Assembly: GCA_964035575.1 (NCBI GenBank)
Contig: OZ037926.1
Location: 806,001 to 870,000, forward strand
Source of the DNA: Rhynchopus sp. YZ270_cl-10
Lineage: Eukaryota; Euglenozoa; Diplonemea; Diplonemida; Diplonemidae
Length of the DNA stretch: 64,000 nucleotides
Direction: 5' to 3'
Shown: one piece after another, positions 42,906 through 53,397 of the stretch
How positions within the stretch are numbered: the stretch's first letter is position 1
Layout of the letters: each line of letters opens with the position of its first letter
Translations under genes and position numbers: made by a program
The notes under the pieces: model-generated
What the model was told of the DNA's origin: nothing
The model's database searches: none
The model's input: the letters and a program-made list of their open reading frames with translations, nothing else

Positions 42906-43712
42906 CAGGGTTTTTTCTAGGGGGAGCGGGGGGGGACGGCGTCCCCCCCCAGATTTTGGGGAGAAACGCGTCCCCCCCCGGGGGGGGACGCATTTTGACT
43001 TGGGAAAAAAGGATGTGGGGGGTGGTTGGGGGTCACCCGCACAGACCCCCATTTGGGACACCACGTACGTAACCCGCACCAGAAAAAAAGGGGAGGCAGG
43101 GAGTCGAGCGCGCGCGAAGCGCGTCTTATCCCCTTCCTGGCATCGTTGTGCAGAGGATATAGCGAGGTGAAGTTTCAGACCGTGCCCCCAATTCACTCAA
43201 TCTTTGCACCATTTGACGGACCGAACAAAGAGTGAGAATAAGGGATCGGCAAAAAATCAAAAAAGTAGCGTACCGTGCGCCTGCGGCGCAACTCAAAACT
43301 TATGAGCGGAATCCCACAGCCCTCTACCATAGTTTGGCTGTACAAATGTTCAATTTTAGGTCACAATTTTTTGAAATGTTGCGTACCGTGGCTTCGCCAG
43401 AAAGTTCTGATATCATGACCGCCGTTTCTTCTTGTACTGAGGGAAGGTTCCGTGGGAACATGAGAAAAAGGGTTGGTTCTTGATGTACGTTACCATCCCA
43501 CGTTATCACGTATTTACGTGAAATGAACGGGCTTTTTTGCGCGGAGCGCGAAAATTTTTGACCCCTTTTTGGACATATCTTCACGGTTTTGGAAAAATTT
43601 TCCATGAAGATAAGCGGAAACCCTGCTTGCACCTGCGAAAAAAAAATTTTTTTGGGTGGGTTTTTTGCGTCCCCCCCCAGATCTGAAAAAAAAAATCCTA
43701 GAAAAAACCCTG
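42906..43712. mobile_element. 807-bp inverted-repeat element with hAT-like ends
   Basis: The ends CAGGGTTTTTTCTAGG and CCTAGAAAAAACCCTG are inverted over 16 bp, with GAAAG on both flanks (42901-42905 and 43713-43717). Inside each end lies a C8/G8-rich CGTCCCCCCCC tract. The CAGGG start resembles hAT ends, but hAT usually makes 8-bp duplications. No coding sequence is present. Confidence 0.75.
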
Positions 43713-43965
43713 GAAAGGATGAAAAAAAAGTACAGCTCGGTGAACACAGACCTGGGGAAAAACCCCCTCACTTTTGATAGAAATCGGGGAAGGTCTTTTA
43801 AAGGGCGCTGTAGGCTTCAGTTGGCTGAGAGAAGAGAGAAAAGAGAGAAAAAAAAATCCTGAAAGATGAGCCTCACTGGGCAGATCCATCTTTTCAAGGG
43901 GCTGGGGGGGGGGCAGGGGACAGCAGGGGGGGTTTTTTGAAGGGAAGGCTTTGACGGAAGAAAAA

Positions 43966-44009
43966 TTTTATCAGATGAAATCTAAACACCTCTCCATGCT
44001 TCGTCACCT
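43966..44009 (+). repeat. Hairpin-family element, diverged
   Basis: It has ATCAGATGAAATCTAAACAC, then a CTCTCC loop, then TGCTTCGTCACC. Confidence 0.55.
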
Positions 44010-44319
44010 TTTTTTTTGATCACAATCGGTTGTCTGTATGACGTGCGTGGAGACTCACGTTGAGAGTTTTACTTTTATAACAAAGGTTAAATTTAACGGA
44101 ACGAAGAAAAAAAAAAGAGGATATGGCTCACAAAGGAAAGCCCAATCAACCTCACGAAATGTGGTCTTTTTTTTTTAATATTTTCTTTGAGACGAATGAC
44201 CTGACAGGTCCATCCTTCGTGGTTAAGATGCAGATGGTAAACAGCTACACCTGGCAAGACGGGAGGTGGGGCAGAGGCGGCGGGCGAGGTCTATCTACAC
44301 GGTTCACGGCGGACTTCGT

Positions 44320-44441
44320 CAGGGGTACTACTAGTGGAACTACTAGTCGTTACAAATAATGCTAGCTAATGGTGTTACTGGTGTAATACTAGTCATAAAA
44401 CACTAGTTATTTGGTATAGAAGCACTCCAGTAACCCTCCTG
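44320..44441. repeat. ACTAGT-rich miniature element, copy 1
   Basis: It aligns over its whole length to 45993-46111. The ends are imperfect inverted CAGGG(G/T)ACT types, and the interior repeats ACTAGT several times. Confidence 0.6.
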
Positions 44442-44995
44442 AATAGTCCGCTGTGTTGTCAGGTACAGGTGGGAGAGCAAAGAAGCGGGTGTGCATGTGC
44501 CCACCCAAATTGCTAACCCATTTGGACCTGACAACCGTGTAGGGTGGAAAGTTGCAAAAACAAAAACAAAAAAAAAACCTTGAAAAATATGAACCCAAGC
44601 ACAACGCGCTTAGTGAGGGGGAAGGCCTATTAGAGAAAAGAAAAAAATACCCACTTTCTCTGGAGGGAAAGGCCTTCCTTAAGGACAAAAACTTGGTTTA
44701 CATAAGCTTTATACTTTGACACAAAAATAAAGAGAAAGCTGGAAAAGATGATCCAGCTTTTTTGGTACTACATCACCTACGAGAAAACACCCCCCACCTC
44801 CCCCCCACCCTCAAAACCCTGTTATGGTTGCGGACAAACAGAGAAAAGGAACGGAACAGAAGAAACACTATTGCCAGACTGATGGGCCTTACGAAGATCT
44901 CAAGGTATAACAATAATAAAAAAAAGAGAAGCTGAAAGTGAAAACACCTCACCGTTCATCGGCGGACGCAGACACCCCCAAAAAAAACAAAACAA

Positions 44996-45035
44996 AGCTT
45001 GTCAGATGAACCTAAGCCTCTCGTGCTTAGTCACC
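44996..45035 (+). repeat. CTCTCGT-loop hairpin element
   Basis: It has CAGATGAACCTAAGC, the loop CTCTCGT, then GCTTAGTCACC. A related unit of another subtype (CATCGGCGGACGCAGACACC) lies just before it at 44925-44975. Confidence 0.75.
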
Positions 45036-45148
45036 CTTTAAAACAATACCAAACATAATTTACCATATTTGGAACGCCCCAGAATTTTTCGGGGGCTTTC
45101 CAAGGTAAAATTTACCACAAAAAAATAAAATAAACACACAAGGTGAGT

Positions 45149-45624
45149 CATGGATGTAGAAAGTACGTGACGAAAAAAAAGTACTTTTTTTCCAAAAATC
45201 GGGTTACGTGATACTTCACGTACGTGACGTTTTTTGAAAAAAAATTTTACGTGATTTACGTGATTTCGAAAAAAAAACGAAAAAAAGTACTTTTTTTTTT
45301 TTGAAAAAAAAAAAGTACTTTTTTTTTCACGTGAAAATCAACGTACGTGAAAATAATGGAGCGTTTTCGGCCATAAAAATGCCCGAAAACACCCGCATTT
45401 GCATTTCCGGAATCCGCCCATTCTGTGGTGGGCGATATACAGAAAAATGGACAAAATTTTAGTGACTAAAATTTTCACGAAATATGAACCCACACCCAAA
45501 TGGGTAAAAAAGTACTTTTTTTTTTTCAAAAAAAAAAAAGTACGTTTTTTTTTTATTTTTCGTCACGTACTTTTTTACTTTTTTTTTTCAAAAAAAAGTA
45601 CGTGAAGTACTTTCTACATCCATG
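45149..45624. mobile_element. 476-bp inverted-repeat element with 6-bp flanking duplication
   Basis: The 18-bp ends CATGGATGTAGAAAGTAC and their complement are inverted. GTGAGT occurs on both flanks (45143-45148 and 45625-45630). The interior is dominated by A/T runs and AAGTACTTTTT and ACGTACGTGA motifs, and carries the dispersed module at about 45390-45490. Confidence 0.8.
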
Positions 45625-45823
45625 GTGAGTGGAAGAAGAAAAAAAAAAAAACTATGAATGTGCCTCTCCTGCTCACACATCTGCACATAGACCTCAAAAA
45701 GAAATTGTGGGAAAGATGATACTTAGCTACACATCAGATATCTTATAAAAGAAAAAAGAGTGAAATTGACATGGAGCAAAAAACGACCCTCTCTATGGAT
45801 AGCGCGGGGAGGAAGGGGAACCG

Positions 45824-45963
45824 TAATGGTGGCAGTATTGTGATGGGAGCCCATTGGAATACGCAAAATACATCAAAATACATCACAATACACGCGTATT
45901 GTGATGTATTTTGATGTATTTTGCGTATTCCAATGGGCTCCCATCACAATACTGCCACCATTA
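45824..45963. mobile_element. Perfect foldback element: 68-bp arms, 4-base loop, 8-bp duplication
   Basis: Positions 45824-45891 and 45896-45963 are exact inverted repeats with no mismatch. The outer ends read TAATGGTGGCAG, fitting the hAT end rule YARNG. GGGAACCG is found on both flanks (45816-45823 and 45964-45971), the 8-bp duplication expected for hAT. Confidence 0.92.
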
Positions 45964-45992
45964 GGGAACCGGGGGTTTCACGGAAGACTAGT

Positions 45993-46111
45993 CAGGGGGA
46001 CTGCTGGTGGAACTACTAGTCGTAACGACTGGTTGGTAACTCTACTAGTGATGGCGTAACACTAGTTGTAAAACACTAGTCGTTTGGACTAGCAGCATAG
46101 TAGTCACCCTG
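45993..46111. repeat. ACTAGT-rich miniature element, copy 2
   Basis: It is the partner of 44320-44441. The end pair is clearer here (CAGGGGGACTGCT and its near-complement AGTAGTCACCCTG). Confidence 0.6.
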
Positions 46112-46347
46112 AGTCCGTTGTTCTCTTGTCAACACCCTTGGTGTGCACACTGTTGCATTGCTTTCATCTGAACTCTATTTGTGTGTGTTGCGTTTTTTTT
46201 TGTCTGAAATGAAGCAATTTATTCTCAAAAGAAAAGAAAATTGGGCAGGTTCATATATCTTCCCCTACCAGACAGCGGAGCAAGGAAACCCTTGAGATAT
46301 CACACAGTGTCTAAAAAGTGAAGCTTTTGATATGTGCAAAAAGGGGG

Positions 46348-46384
<37 letters not shown>

Positions 46385-46729
46385 AGATCTGAGCACTTAC
46401 TAGTGATGCGCTTCAAGAGGGAACCTCCCATTGGTATTATTTTTTTGAAAACTTGGTTGTATTAGTGTAGACACCCGAGGATGAACTCCACTATACGCCC
46501 TTTTTTTGAGAATCTAGTAGACGGTCAGCATTTGCTGCCGTCACCCATTCCCTTCTCCAAAACAATGTGCCCTGCCTTTAAAAAGGGGCAAACAAATGTT
46601 TAAAACAACGAAGCACACCTTCAAAATATGGCAAAATGAGACAGCAATACCCCCCCTCCCCCATCCCCTTCGGTTCTTTTTTTTTTGAAACCTTGTTCAT
46701 TAGCACATAAACCAACCAGGCCGTTTGTT

Positions 46730-48400
46730 TCACCGTGCTCCATTTCCTCTGAATCGCGGTGCGGCGGTGGTTCTTGTTGTCCTGGGACGGGGTTGATGTT
46801 GACTTGCTGTTGTGGTAGACGCAGCGCTGGTCCGCCTTCGCACCCGCCCTGCCCCTGAGCCTGCAGTAGCGCGCTTCCCTCGCAACGTCGCTTCACCTAT
46901 CGCGGTGCCACTGCTGCCTCGCCCCTTCGGGTTCACCCGCTCATCCCTCTGCAGCTGTGCTGCTACCCACTCCACGGTGCGGCTTAGATCCTTCAGGCGG
47001 AACCTGCTCCACACAGGGGGCCGTTCCATGGTCCATCCGTGGTTGCCCATAAGCAGACGCAGCCCTGTAGGCTGGCGTTTGATTTGAGGGGGCGGCTTGT
47101 ATGGCGAGAGTTGGTAGTGGTGCTTCTTGGGGCATGTGATCTGGTGTACCTTGAGGTCTGCTGGGGAGTCGTGTATCGCAGTGTCGTAGGAGCCTGAGGA
47201 GACGCAGGCCTCGCAGAGGGCGTGCTTGAGGCGGCAGTGTTGGAGGAAGGCGGCGAAGTCTTTGAAGAAGACCCACTCCATGCCGTTGTGGTCGCAGAGA
47301 CCACACATGACGTGTTTGTTCTGGACATGGTTGAGCAGCGCCTCGCTGTCGTAGGTGTAGATGCAGCAGAGGTAGCAGATCGGGTGGCCGTGGTTCACCT
47401 CGCTGTCGTCGCGCCTCTCGGTCGACATATGGTTGGACAGCTCCTTCGCCGTGAACAGCGCCTGCTCTCGCATGAACAACGGACGGTGCGTCACACACAC
47501 ATCGCAATGCGACAGTGCATGCGCACGGCGTGTATGGTTCGCAAGCTCCGCATACGACGGTGCTTCAAGCCCGCATACGTTGCACGTTGCCTTCAGAAGC
47601 TCCCCAACACGTTCATAGCTGACCTTGTCCGCACAGTCAACGTGCAGCCGTTTGCGGCGTATTGGCAGTGTCTCAGTGTGTGTCGGCACGTCCTCAGCCA
47701 CAGGTGGACGTGACGCTGCCCCAATGAGCACCCGTTTCGACGCCCTCTTGCAAAGGCAGCAACGGCTCCGAAGCTTGCGAGGCTTCATCAGAACCAGCCG
47801 TATTGCGCACACATAGCACACAGAATGGCCGCAGTTGCTCCATGTACCCCAGAGGTGGATTTCCTGTACAATAGAAAGAAAAGTTAGGATAAACCTGAGC
47901 CTCGTGTTCAACCACACATAAATGACATACACCCTCTCATAACAGTATACAAGAAAACCATGCACATCTTATTTATCAAAGCAAGAGCTGTCAAAAGAGC
48001 AACGTTGGTAAGAGAACCTTCGTCTCTTATGATTTGTCACCTACAAAAAAACGTTACAATAATTAAACACGACACGAAAGATGAAGTGGTGACTGTCTTC
48101 ACACATCACACAAGTGGTGTCTCAATCAAGGGATGAACAGCCACATCAAAGAATACATACGTCGCCACAGATGGGGCATTCCGACGGCTCTGGCGCCTGG
48201 CTACGGTGGGAAGGTGAGGTGGTGCTGACGGCCAGGGTGGTGGCAGTGGAGGTGGCTGCTGCTGAGGCACGTGACGGAGGCCTGCACTCAGCACACCGCT
48301 CCCGCAGTGGCGGGCTGCCTGCACTGCCCTCGTTCGGGTCGTGGTGCCTGGGTGCCCTACGTGTGCGCCGTGGCCCAGCACCAGGCGCTCCTCCCACCAT
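46730..48400 (-). CDS. ZNF598: ZNF598/Hel2-type RING and zinc-finger ubiquitin ligase
   Basis: Exon 1 is 48161-48400 and exon 2 is 46730-47863; they join in phase 0 (GTATGT donor, TTGTACAG acceptor) to give 457 residues. The RING is completed only across the splice: ECPICGD joins EIHLWGTWSNCGHSVCYVC, then RCCLCK. Zinc fingers follow in the Hel2 order (CNVCGLEAPSYAELANH, CDVCVTH, then YLCCIYTYDSEALLNHV, then CGLCDHNGMEWVF, then LCEACVSSG). ZNF598/Hel2 ubiquitinates small-subunit proteins on collided ribosomes. The C-terminal tail is short and basic, smaller than in animals. The 297-bp intron carries hairpin units near 47880-47920 and 48002-48045; the first supplies CCTAAC plus a pyrimidine tract directly before the acceptor. 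Confidence 0.85.
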
Positions 48401-48693
48401 ATGAGAACGTGTAGTGTCTTTGCTTGCAAGACACAGAATAGTGTATGTTCCCTGAGGGTTGTGTTGTGGGTGAAGCCCTCAGGAGAGTGGGGTTAACCTA
48501 AGAAGACTCTTGTGGCGGTCAACAGGGTGGAGGGGCAAGGAAGGGGGAGGGGATCTTTGTTTTTCTCTTGACACTCCTCATCTCAACCCCCCCTCTGATC
48601 TGAGGACGGACAAAAAAAAGGGTTTTTTCCGACTTTTGTTTGCTTTTTTGTTTTCATTTATGCAAGGTGACGGGAGACGTGGGTAGACAGCAT

Positions 48694-49128
48694 CTATTCC
48701 TCGTCGTTGCTGACACGCTGGGTCATCAGTCCCTTGAACCCACCACGGGGCACACGCACGAAGGATGCCACCTGTAAAAAGGAGTGGGTAATTGGGTGCG
48801 GAAATGTGAATAAGTGGTTACATACAGTGTACAGCTCGTGCTTGGCGTTGTCCTCCTCGTTCTTCCTGCGGTCAAGACGCACGCGGATGCGGGTGGGGCA
48901 TCCCTTGACTCCCTTCGACCACACGTGCTTGTTCAGGCGGACCTCGACACGGTTGTCCTCGGTTCCCATGAACTGCTTGGCGACCTTGCGGATCACCTTC
49001 ACGGCGAACGGGGCACGCTTCTTGAAGGTGCGTCCCTTCATGTACTTGTGCATGTGCACGGTGGTCTCGATGGAGGCCAGCTCGGGGCGCACGTCCTTCT
49101 TACCCTTGGGCTTGTAGTTTCTCACCAT
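48694..49128 (-). CDS. RPL31: 60S ribosomal protein L31e, copy 1
   Basis: The start at 49128 gives MVRNYKPKGKKDVRPELAS. A 54-bp intron (48772-48825, GTATGT to TTTTTACAG) sits after LYT, and the protein ends VASFVRVPRGGFKGLM...NDEE. The spliced product has 126 residues and carries the L31e core VRLNKHVWSKGVKGCPTRI. The intron length is a multiple of three and has no stop, so unspliced RNA would still be open. The coding sequence matches copy 2 at the protein level, while the flanks differ. Confidence 0.95.
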   Translation of the reverse strand: MVRNYKPKGKKDVRPELASIETTVHMHKYMKGRTFKKRAPFAVKVIRKVAKQFMGTEDNRVEVRLNKHVWSKGVKGCPTRIRVRLDRRKNEEDNAKHELYTVCNHLFTFPHPITHSFLQVASFVRVPRGGFKGLMTQRVSNDEE

Positions 49129-49667
49129 TTTGAGGAGTGGGGGTTGTGTTAGTCTTACCTTGCTGGAGAGGAGGGGGTGTGGTGCGTGTTTGGCGATCAG
49201 AACTGCAAACTGGTTTTGCAGCGACTGAACATATCACGTGAAGACAAACTGCGTCCACAGTATCGAACAGACAGTGCGCGAGGAGTTCTGCACTGGGGTA
49301 CGGGGTACAGGACCACTGAAATAACACAAGACGACGTTGCTGTGATGGATGACTTCTGTCAGTGCATCGACTGCCATAACATACGGAGTGGGTGTTACGT
49401 TCTATGACGTTACACGTCAGCAGAGGGCAAAGCAAGAAAGCAGGAGGGGGTGGGGTGCGCTACCTTTTCAGAATGACCTTGCACAATGTCCCCGCCTTCC
49501 CCACCCCTACGAAAACATCATTCCCCCCACCCAAAAAAAAAAAAATATGACCAAAAAGAGAGCTCATTGTACCTCCCTTTTCCTTTTGTATTTGACGTCT
49601 ACCTCGTGTTTTTTTTCTTTGGTTGATATTCTCAAAGCTCTGAAGAACACGCCTTTAGGGAGCGAGT
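49129..49667. other. Spacer between the L31e copies
   Basis: This 540-bp stretch holds the promoter and leader of copy 1 and the 3' end of copy 2. The upstream sequences of the two copies are not alike. No other gene is seen. Confidence 0.5.
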
Positions 49668-50120
49668 CTATTCCTCGTCGTTGCTGACACGCTGGGTCAT
49701 CAGTCCCTTGAACCCACCACGGGGCACACGCACGAAGGATGCCACCTGTAAAAAGGAGTGGGTAATTGGGTAGTTTGGGAAATGGGAACATCAGTGTGTG
49801 AATAAGTGGTTACATACAGTGTACAGCTCGTGCTTGGCGTTGTCCTCCTCGTTCTTCCTGCGGTCAAGACGCACGCGGATGCGGGTGGGGCATCCCTTGA
49901 CTCCCTTCGACCACACGTGCTTGTTCAGGCGGACCTCGACACGGTTGTCCTCGGTTCCCATGAACTGCTTGGCGACCTTGCGGATCACCTTCACGGCGAA
50001 CGGGGCACGCTTCTTGAAGGTGCGTCCCTTCATGTACTTGTGCATGTGCACGGTGGTCTCGATGGAGGCCAGCTCGGGGCGCACGTCCTTCTTACCCTTG
50101 GGCTTGTAGTTTCTCACCAT
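49668..50120 (-). CDS. RPL31: 60S ribosomal protein L31e, copy 2
   Basis: The start at 50120 is chosen because the extension upstream is leader sequence. A 72-bp intron (49746-49817) is at the same position as in copy 1, with the same ends but extra bases in the middle. The spliced protein is the same 126 residues as copy 1. It belongs to the rim of the polypeptide exit tunnel in the large subunit. Confidence 0.95.
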
Positions 50121-50401
50121 TGTTTCTGCTGGGTTTCTGTGTGTTGATAGATAAACTGTAGGAGGGTGTGTGTTGATAGGTGGCAGGGTGCAGGGTAGAA
50201 TACGAACAGTATGGCAACAGGAAAACGACACGTTTACTTTTAAAAAATATACTCAAAATGGTTATGGCAGACTGCAAGACAAAAAAAACTTCAAAAACCA
50301 CACAATACGAACCATTTTTTGGGCGACACTGCACCAAAAAAACACAAAACTCTACACACAAAAACCCACCTGTAAAGAGCGGCTCTTATGCATAATATAC
50401 T

Positions 50402-50409
<8 letters not shown>

Positions 50410-50457
<48 letters not shown>

Positions 50458-50459
50458 CT
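50410..50459. repeat. (CT)n microsatellite
   Basis: About 24 CT units lie just downstream of the stop codon of the Sfi1-like gene, between it and L31e copy 2. Confidence 0.95.
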
Positions 50460-50461
50460 CT

Positions 50462-53206
50462 TCACTGAGCCTCTCCTCTCGTTGGACAAGCTATTCTAGG
50501 AAGACCGTGGCAGTCGCAGTATGTGTCCAGTTTTTCTGCATTGGCGAAGATTTTTTTGTTCCATGCAGCGTTCCTCCGGAGGGACATGAAATAGCGTCTG
50601 ATGAGCACATTGTTGTTGAGGCTCAGGACTAGGAGCACCTTCGAGGTTTTGATGCGCCGTCGTTGACGTGGCGCAGGGGATTTCCAGATACGTGCCTGCT
50701 TTTGCAGCAGCAGATATCGTCGTAACGCTGTAAACGACTTCTTCATCAACTGACTCAAAAAGGTTCCCTGATACTGCAAAAACGACGCCACCCGCAACAC
50801 CAACATATCTTGCCTCGCAATCTGATGCACAATGACCTCTAAGTCATCCAACACACCAGACCCTTCCTTCTGAAACACCAACGAAGCTGACATCAGCAGC
50901 TCCAAACCCTCCATATCCCGTCTCCCTGACCCTGCAAACTGCATGCTTCTCTCTACCCCTTCTACGTGCACCATCCGCAGCCTTACTGCCGCTTCACGTT
51001 GTTGCATCACCCATAGCCTCCATAGGTCAAATCGACGACCTACCAGACAGTTTCCTGCACGGCCACTCATGATGGCCATGGTGGTTTCAAAGCGATGGTT
51101 CGCTCTGTCCTTCTTGTGGACATCGAGGAAACGGGACCAACGTAAAAAATAAATTCGTCCGAGAACAATCCGGCCTTCTCTGCAAAATATGCGGGACAAC
51201 GCAAAGGTTTGCCACATCTGGAACAACCCCTGTTGGTAGCGCAGACCTGACAGCACCATGATGCTTTCCAACACCTCCGCCTTGTTGCGTGCATCGCGCA
51301 CCGCAACCCCAGCACGCTTCTGCCACGGCAAATAGGTTCTCCACAGAAGCTCCCTCTCTGCCTCGTCCCTCAACCGTTGCACCACCCCTTTTACATGCCC
51401 GCTGTTCATATTCTGTTGCACCTTGCTCGCTCGCACCACGCCACGTAGCCTAGACAATACCTGCATCACCTCAAGCCCATCCCACTCCTCCCAAGAATTC
51501 GTTCGTTTTTTTCGAACCCGTTTTGTCTTTAATGTCTCCAGAGGCGGATGTGGTACAGTGAGGGGATGTGAGACCGGAGGAGGAGGGAGGGCCAGGAGGG
51601 TTGGGGCAGGGAGGGTGAGGGTTGTGCTCGCGTATTCGCGGTGTTTGGTGTGCGGGGAGGGCTTGCTTCGCACATCCCACTCCTTCAGTCTAGCACGACG
51701 GTGCCGCAGAAACCCCAACAACGGGTAGCGCGAAGGAGCAGGCGCGGTCACACATCGCAATGTTGACATTTGCTGGCTCGCAAATTTGGGAGCATTTCGG
51801 GATACACCGCGCTCTCCTTTACCAAGACTTTTACGCGGCATAACGTCTTCCTTTTCAAACGAAGAAAGAAATGGCTTTGGGCTAGGCAGCCTTCTCGGGG
51901 AACGCCTTACTTTCCTCTGCGGGGACCCACAGGTAATGCACAACCCGCCTTCAAGAAGCGTTGCAAGGTTGGGCGCATCCTCTCGCCGTTCCGCCACCAC
52001 TTCATAAAGAAGGGTCAACCCACGCTGTCTCCCTGCGTAGGAAGAGATGCACAATGCCAAAGGGTCGAAGTCTGCACCCTCCATCACAGCAGTAGTCTTT
52101 ATAGCCTCTGGTGAAGACGCGCCTTCTGCAAAACAACTGCGAAACGCCTCTGTGAAGAACCGGTTGTCACTCCCATCGTCGCGCAGCTTCCACCTCTGCT
52201 GGTACTTCGCTGTGTCTGCAGGAATCACTGCCTTTGGAGACCCCCCCGACAACAATCGATTTAAATGAGGAAACGGGCCTACCGCATAACCCTTCTCCCT
52301 CTCATTCCGCCTTCTTTTCGACTGCGAACCAGATATCGTTTGCGGAAGACCATCCGGGTGCACATCCGTTGCATGCACCGCGTCAAGCACCTCTACACTA
52401 TGGTTGAAAAGCGTCGTGTAGTCCACTGCCTCTGGGGTGGAGTGCACAACGCTATCTGCGCTGGGGGTGTTGATAGGAGGGGTGCTGCTCCGTGCGTATT
52501 TGGAGACAACTCTAATAGACGATATTGCCTTTACTATGACAGACGCACCTCCATTCACCTCAATCCTGTCCAACACTCCCGAAGCTACCCCCCAACTGCA
52601 GTAATGTGGAATCGGAGATGCCTGCATGGCAAGAAATGGGGTGCTATCTGCTACGATGTGTGCAATGCCTGCGCCTGCCCCTGGGGATACGGGGCGGACG
52701 ACGCTTTGAAGGGTAGGGATGATGCGGTGTGCGTGCAAGACTGTGGAGATATCATCGTGGACAACAAGAAGCCAGGCACGACGTTCATGGCTGAAGTGGC
52801 AGGAGAGACGCAAAGAGGAGGAGATGTACAGAGGCATGCCTTCGAAGGCAGTGTGGTGGCGTGGCAGGGTGCATTGCAGCAGTGTGTCTTCGTTGAAGAT
52901 CAGAATCAACCGTTCAGGGACCTGAGTATGCGTAGCGATGGCAACCGGAGCGCGGGTACTGTTGTTCAGCATACAACTCAGCGGTGCCGACCCATCTGCA
53001 ACGCTGCTGCAGTTCACCCCCACAACCCGCATCAGGTGGGCTACCCCTGCCCCCTCCCCTCTCGAGCCGCGCACCACCCCAGTCACCTTTCCATTGCGGG
53101 CAACGCGTACACCGGTGTCGTTCCGTGCGCCTTTCGCTGTGATGTGCATGGCCTCCACAAACCCGCCAACCTGGTCATAGTGCAGGAGGGGCTTCTGGGG
53201 TGGCAT
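50462..53206 (-). CDS. Sfi1-like centrin-binding repeat protein
   Basis: The start is placed at MPPQKPLLHYDQVG (53206), giving 914 residues; the open frame runs further upstream but only through a dispersed DNA repeat and low-complexity sequence. The N-terminal half (FEGMPLYISSSLRLSCHF and surroundings) matches no family I know. The C-terminal third has spaced aromatic repeats typical of Sfi1: LLWRTYLPWQKRA, LFQMWQTFALSR, IYFLRWSRFLDV, RFDLWRLWVMQQ, and later RRYLLLQKQARIW. Such helices bind centrins at basal bodies and centrosomes. It is a single exon. The Sfi1 call rests on repeat pattern and spacing. Confidence 0.65.
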   Translation of the reverse strand: MPPQKPLLHYDQVGGFVEAMHITAKGARNDTGVRVARNGKVTGVVRGSRGEGAGVAHLMRVVGVNCSSVADGSAPLSCMLNNSTRAPVAIATHTQVPERLILIFNEDTLLQCTLPRHHTAFEGMPLYISSSLRLSCHFSHERRAWLLVVHDDISTVLHAHRIIPTLQSVVRPVSPGAGAGIAHIVADSTPFLAMQASPIPHYCSWGVASGVLDRIEVNGGASVIVKAISSIRVVSKYARSSTPPINTPSADSVVHSTPEAVDYTTLFNHSVEVLDAVHATDVHPDGLPQTISGSQSKRRRNEREKGYAVGPFPHLNRLLSGGSPKAVIPADTAKYQQRWKLRDDGSDNRFFTEAFRSCFAEGASSPEAIKTTAVMEGADFDPLALCISSYAGRQRGLTLLYEVVAERREDAPNLATLLEGGLCITCGSPQRKVRRSPRRLPSPKPFLSSFEKEDVMPRKSLGKGERGVSRNAPKFASQQMSTLRCVTAPAPSRYPLLGFLRHRRARLKEWDVRSKPSPHTKHREYASTTLTLPAPTLLALPPPPVSHPLTVPHPPLETLKTKRVRKKRTNSWEEWDGLEVMQVLSRLRGVVRASKVQQNMNSGHVKGVVQRLRDEAERELLWRTYLPWQKRAGVAVRDARNKAEVLESIMVLSGLRYQQGLFQMWQTFALSRIFCREGRIVLGRIYFLRWSRFLDVHKKDRANHRFETTMAIMSGRAGNCLVGRRFDLWRLWVMQQREAAVRLRMVHVEGVERSMQFAGSGRRDMEGLELLMSASLVFQKEGSGVLDDLEVIVHQIARQDMLVLRVASFLQYQGTFLSQLMKKSFTALRRYLLLQKQARIWKSPAPRQRRRIKTSKVLLVLSLNNNVLIRRYFMSLRRNAAWNKKIFANAEKLDTYCDCHGLPRIACPTRGEAQ

Positions 53207-53272
53207 AGCATGACGCCTTCTGGTGGTGATGGGTGGTGGAGGTGGTGGAGGTGGTGTGATAGGAAAAAAAAA

Positions 53273-53397
53273 GGTTGGCTTGAAATACAAAGCCTTCTCG
53301 TGAACAGTGTACTTTTGGTGCGATGACCGGGTGTGTACCGGGGGGATACCGGGGGATGGACACCCAACCATGTATAGTACATCCATAGAAATTTGGG
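53273..53397 (+). repeat. Long dispersed block, copy 2, just upstream of the Sfi1-like start codon
   Basis: The hairpin-like unit TTGAAATACAAAGCC, TTCTCGTG, AACAGTGTAC is followed by a GACCGGGTGTGTACCGGGG region, then GGACACCCAACCATG and TACATCCAT. Confidence 0.7.

Larger units (their letters stand above)
40196..46729. other. Gene-free repeat island (6.5 kb)
   Basis: No protein gene can be supported across this stretch. It is a mosaic of inverted-repeat elements (41058-42341, 42906-43712, 45149-45624, 45824-45963), the repeat pair at 44320 and 45993, hairpin units at about 40865-40905, 40928-40963, 42450-42490, 43966-44009, 44925-44975 and 44996-45035, and a poly-A run at 46350-46381. Open frames over the satellite translate only to tripeptide-like repeats. 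Confidence 0.7.

Noticed and set aside
40196-46729. Retroelements, virus-like elements or a transposase gene in the repeat island
   Set aside because: No reverse transcriptase, integrase, capsid or transposase motif is visible in any frame; all elements here appear non-autonomous.
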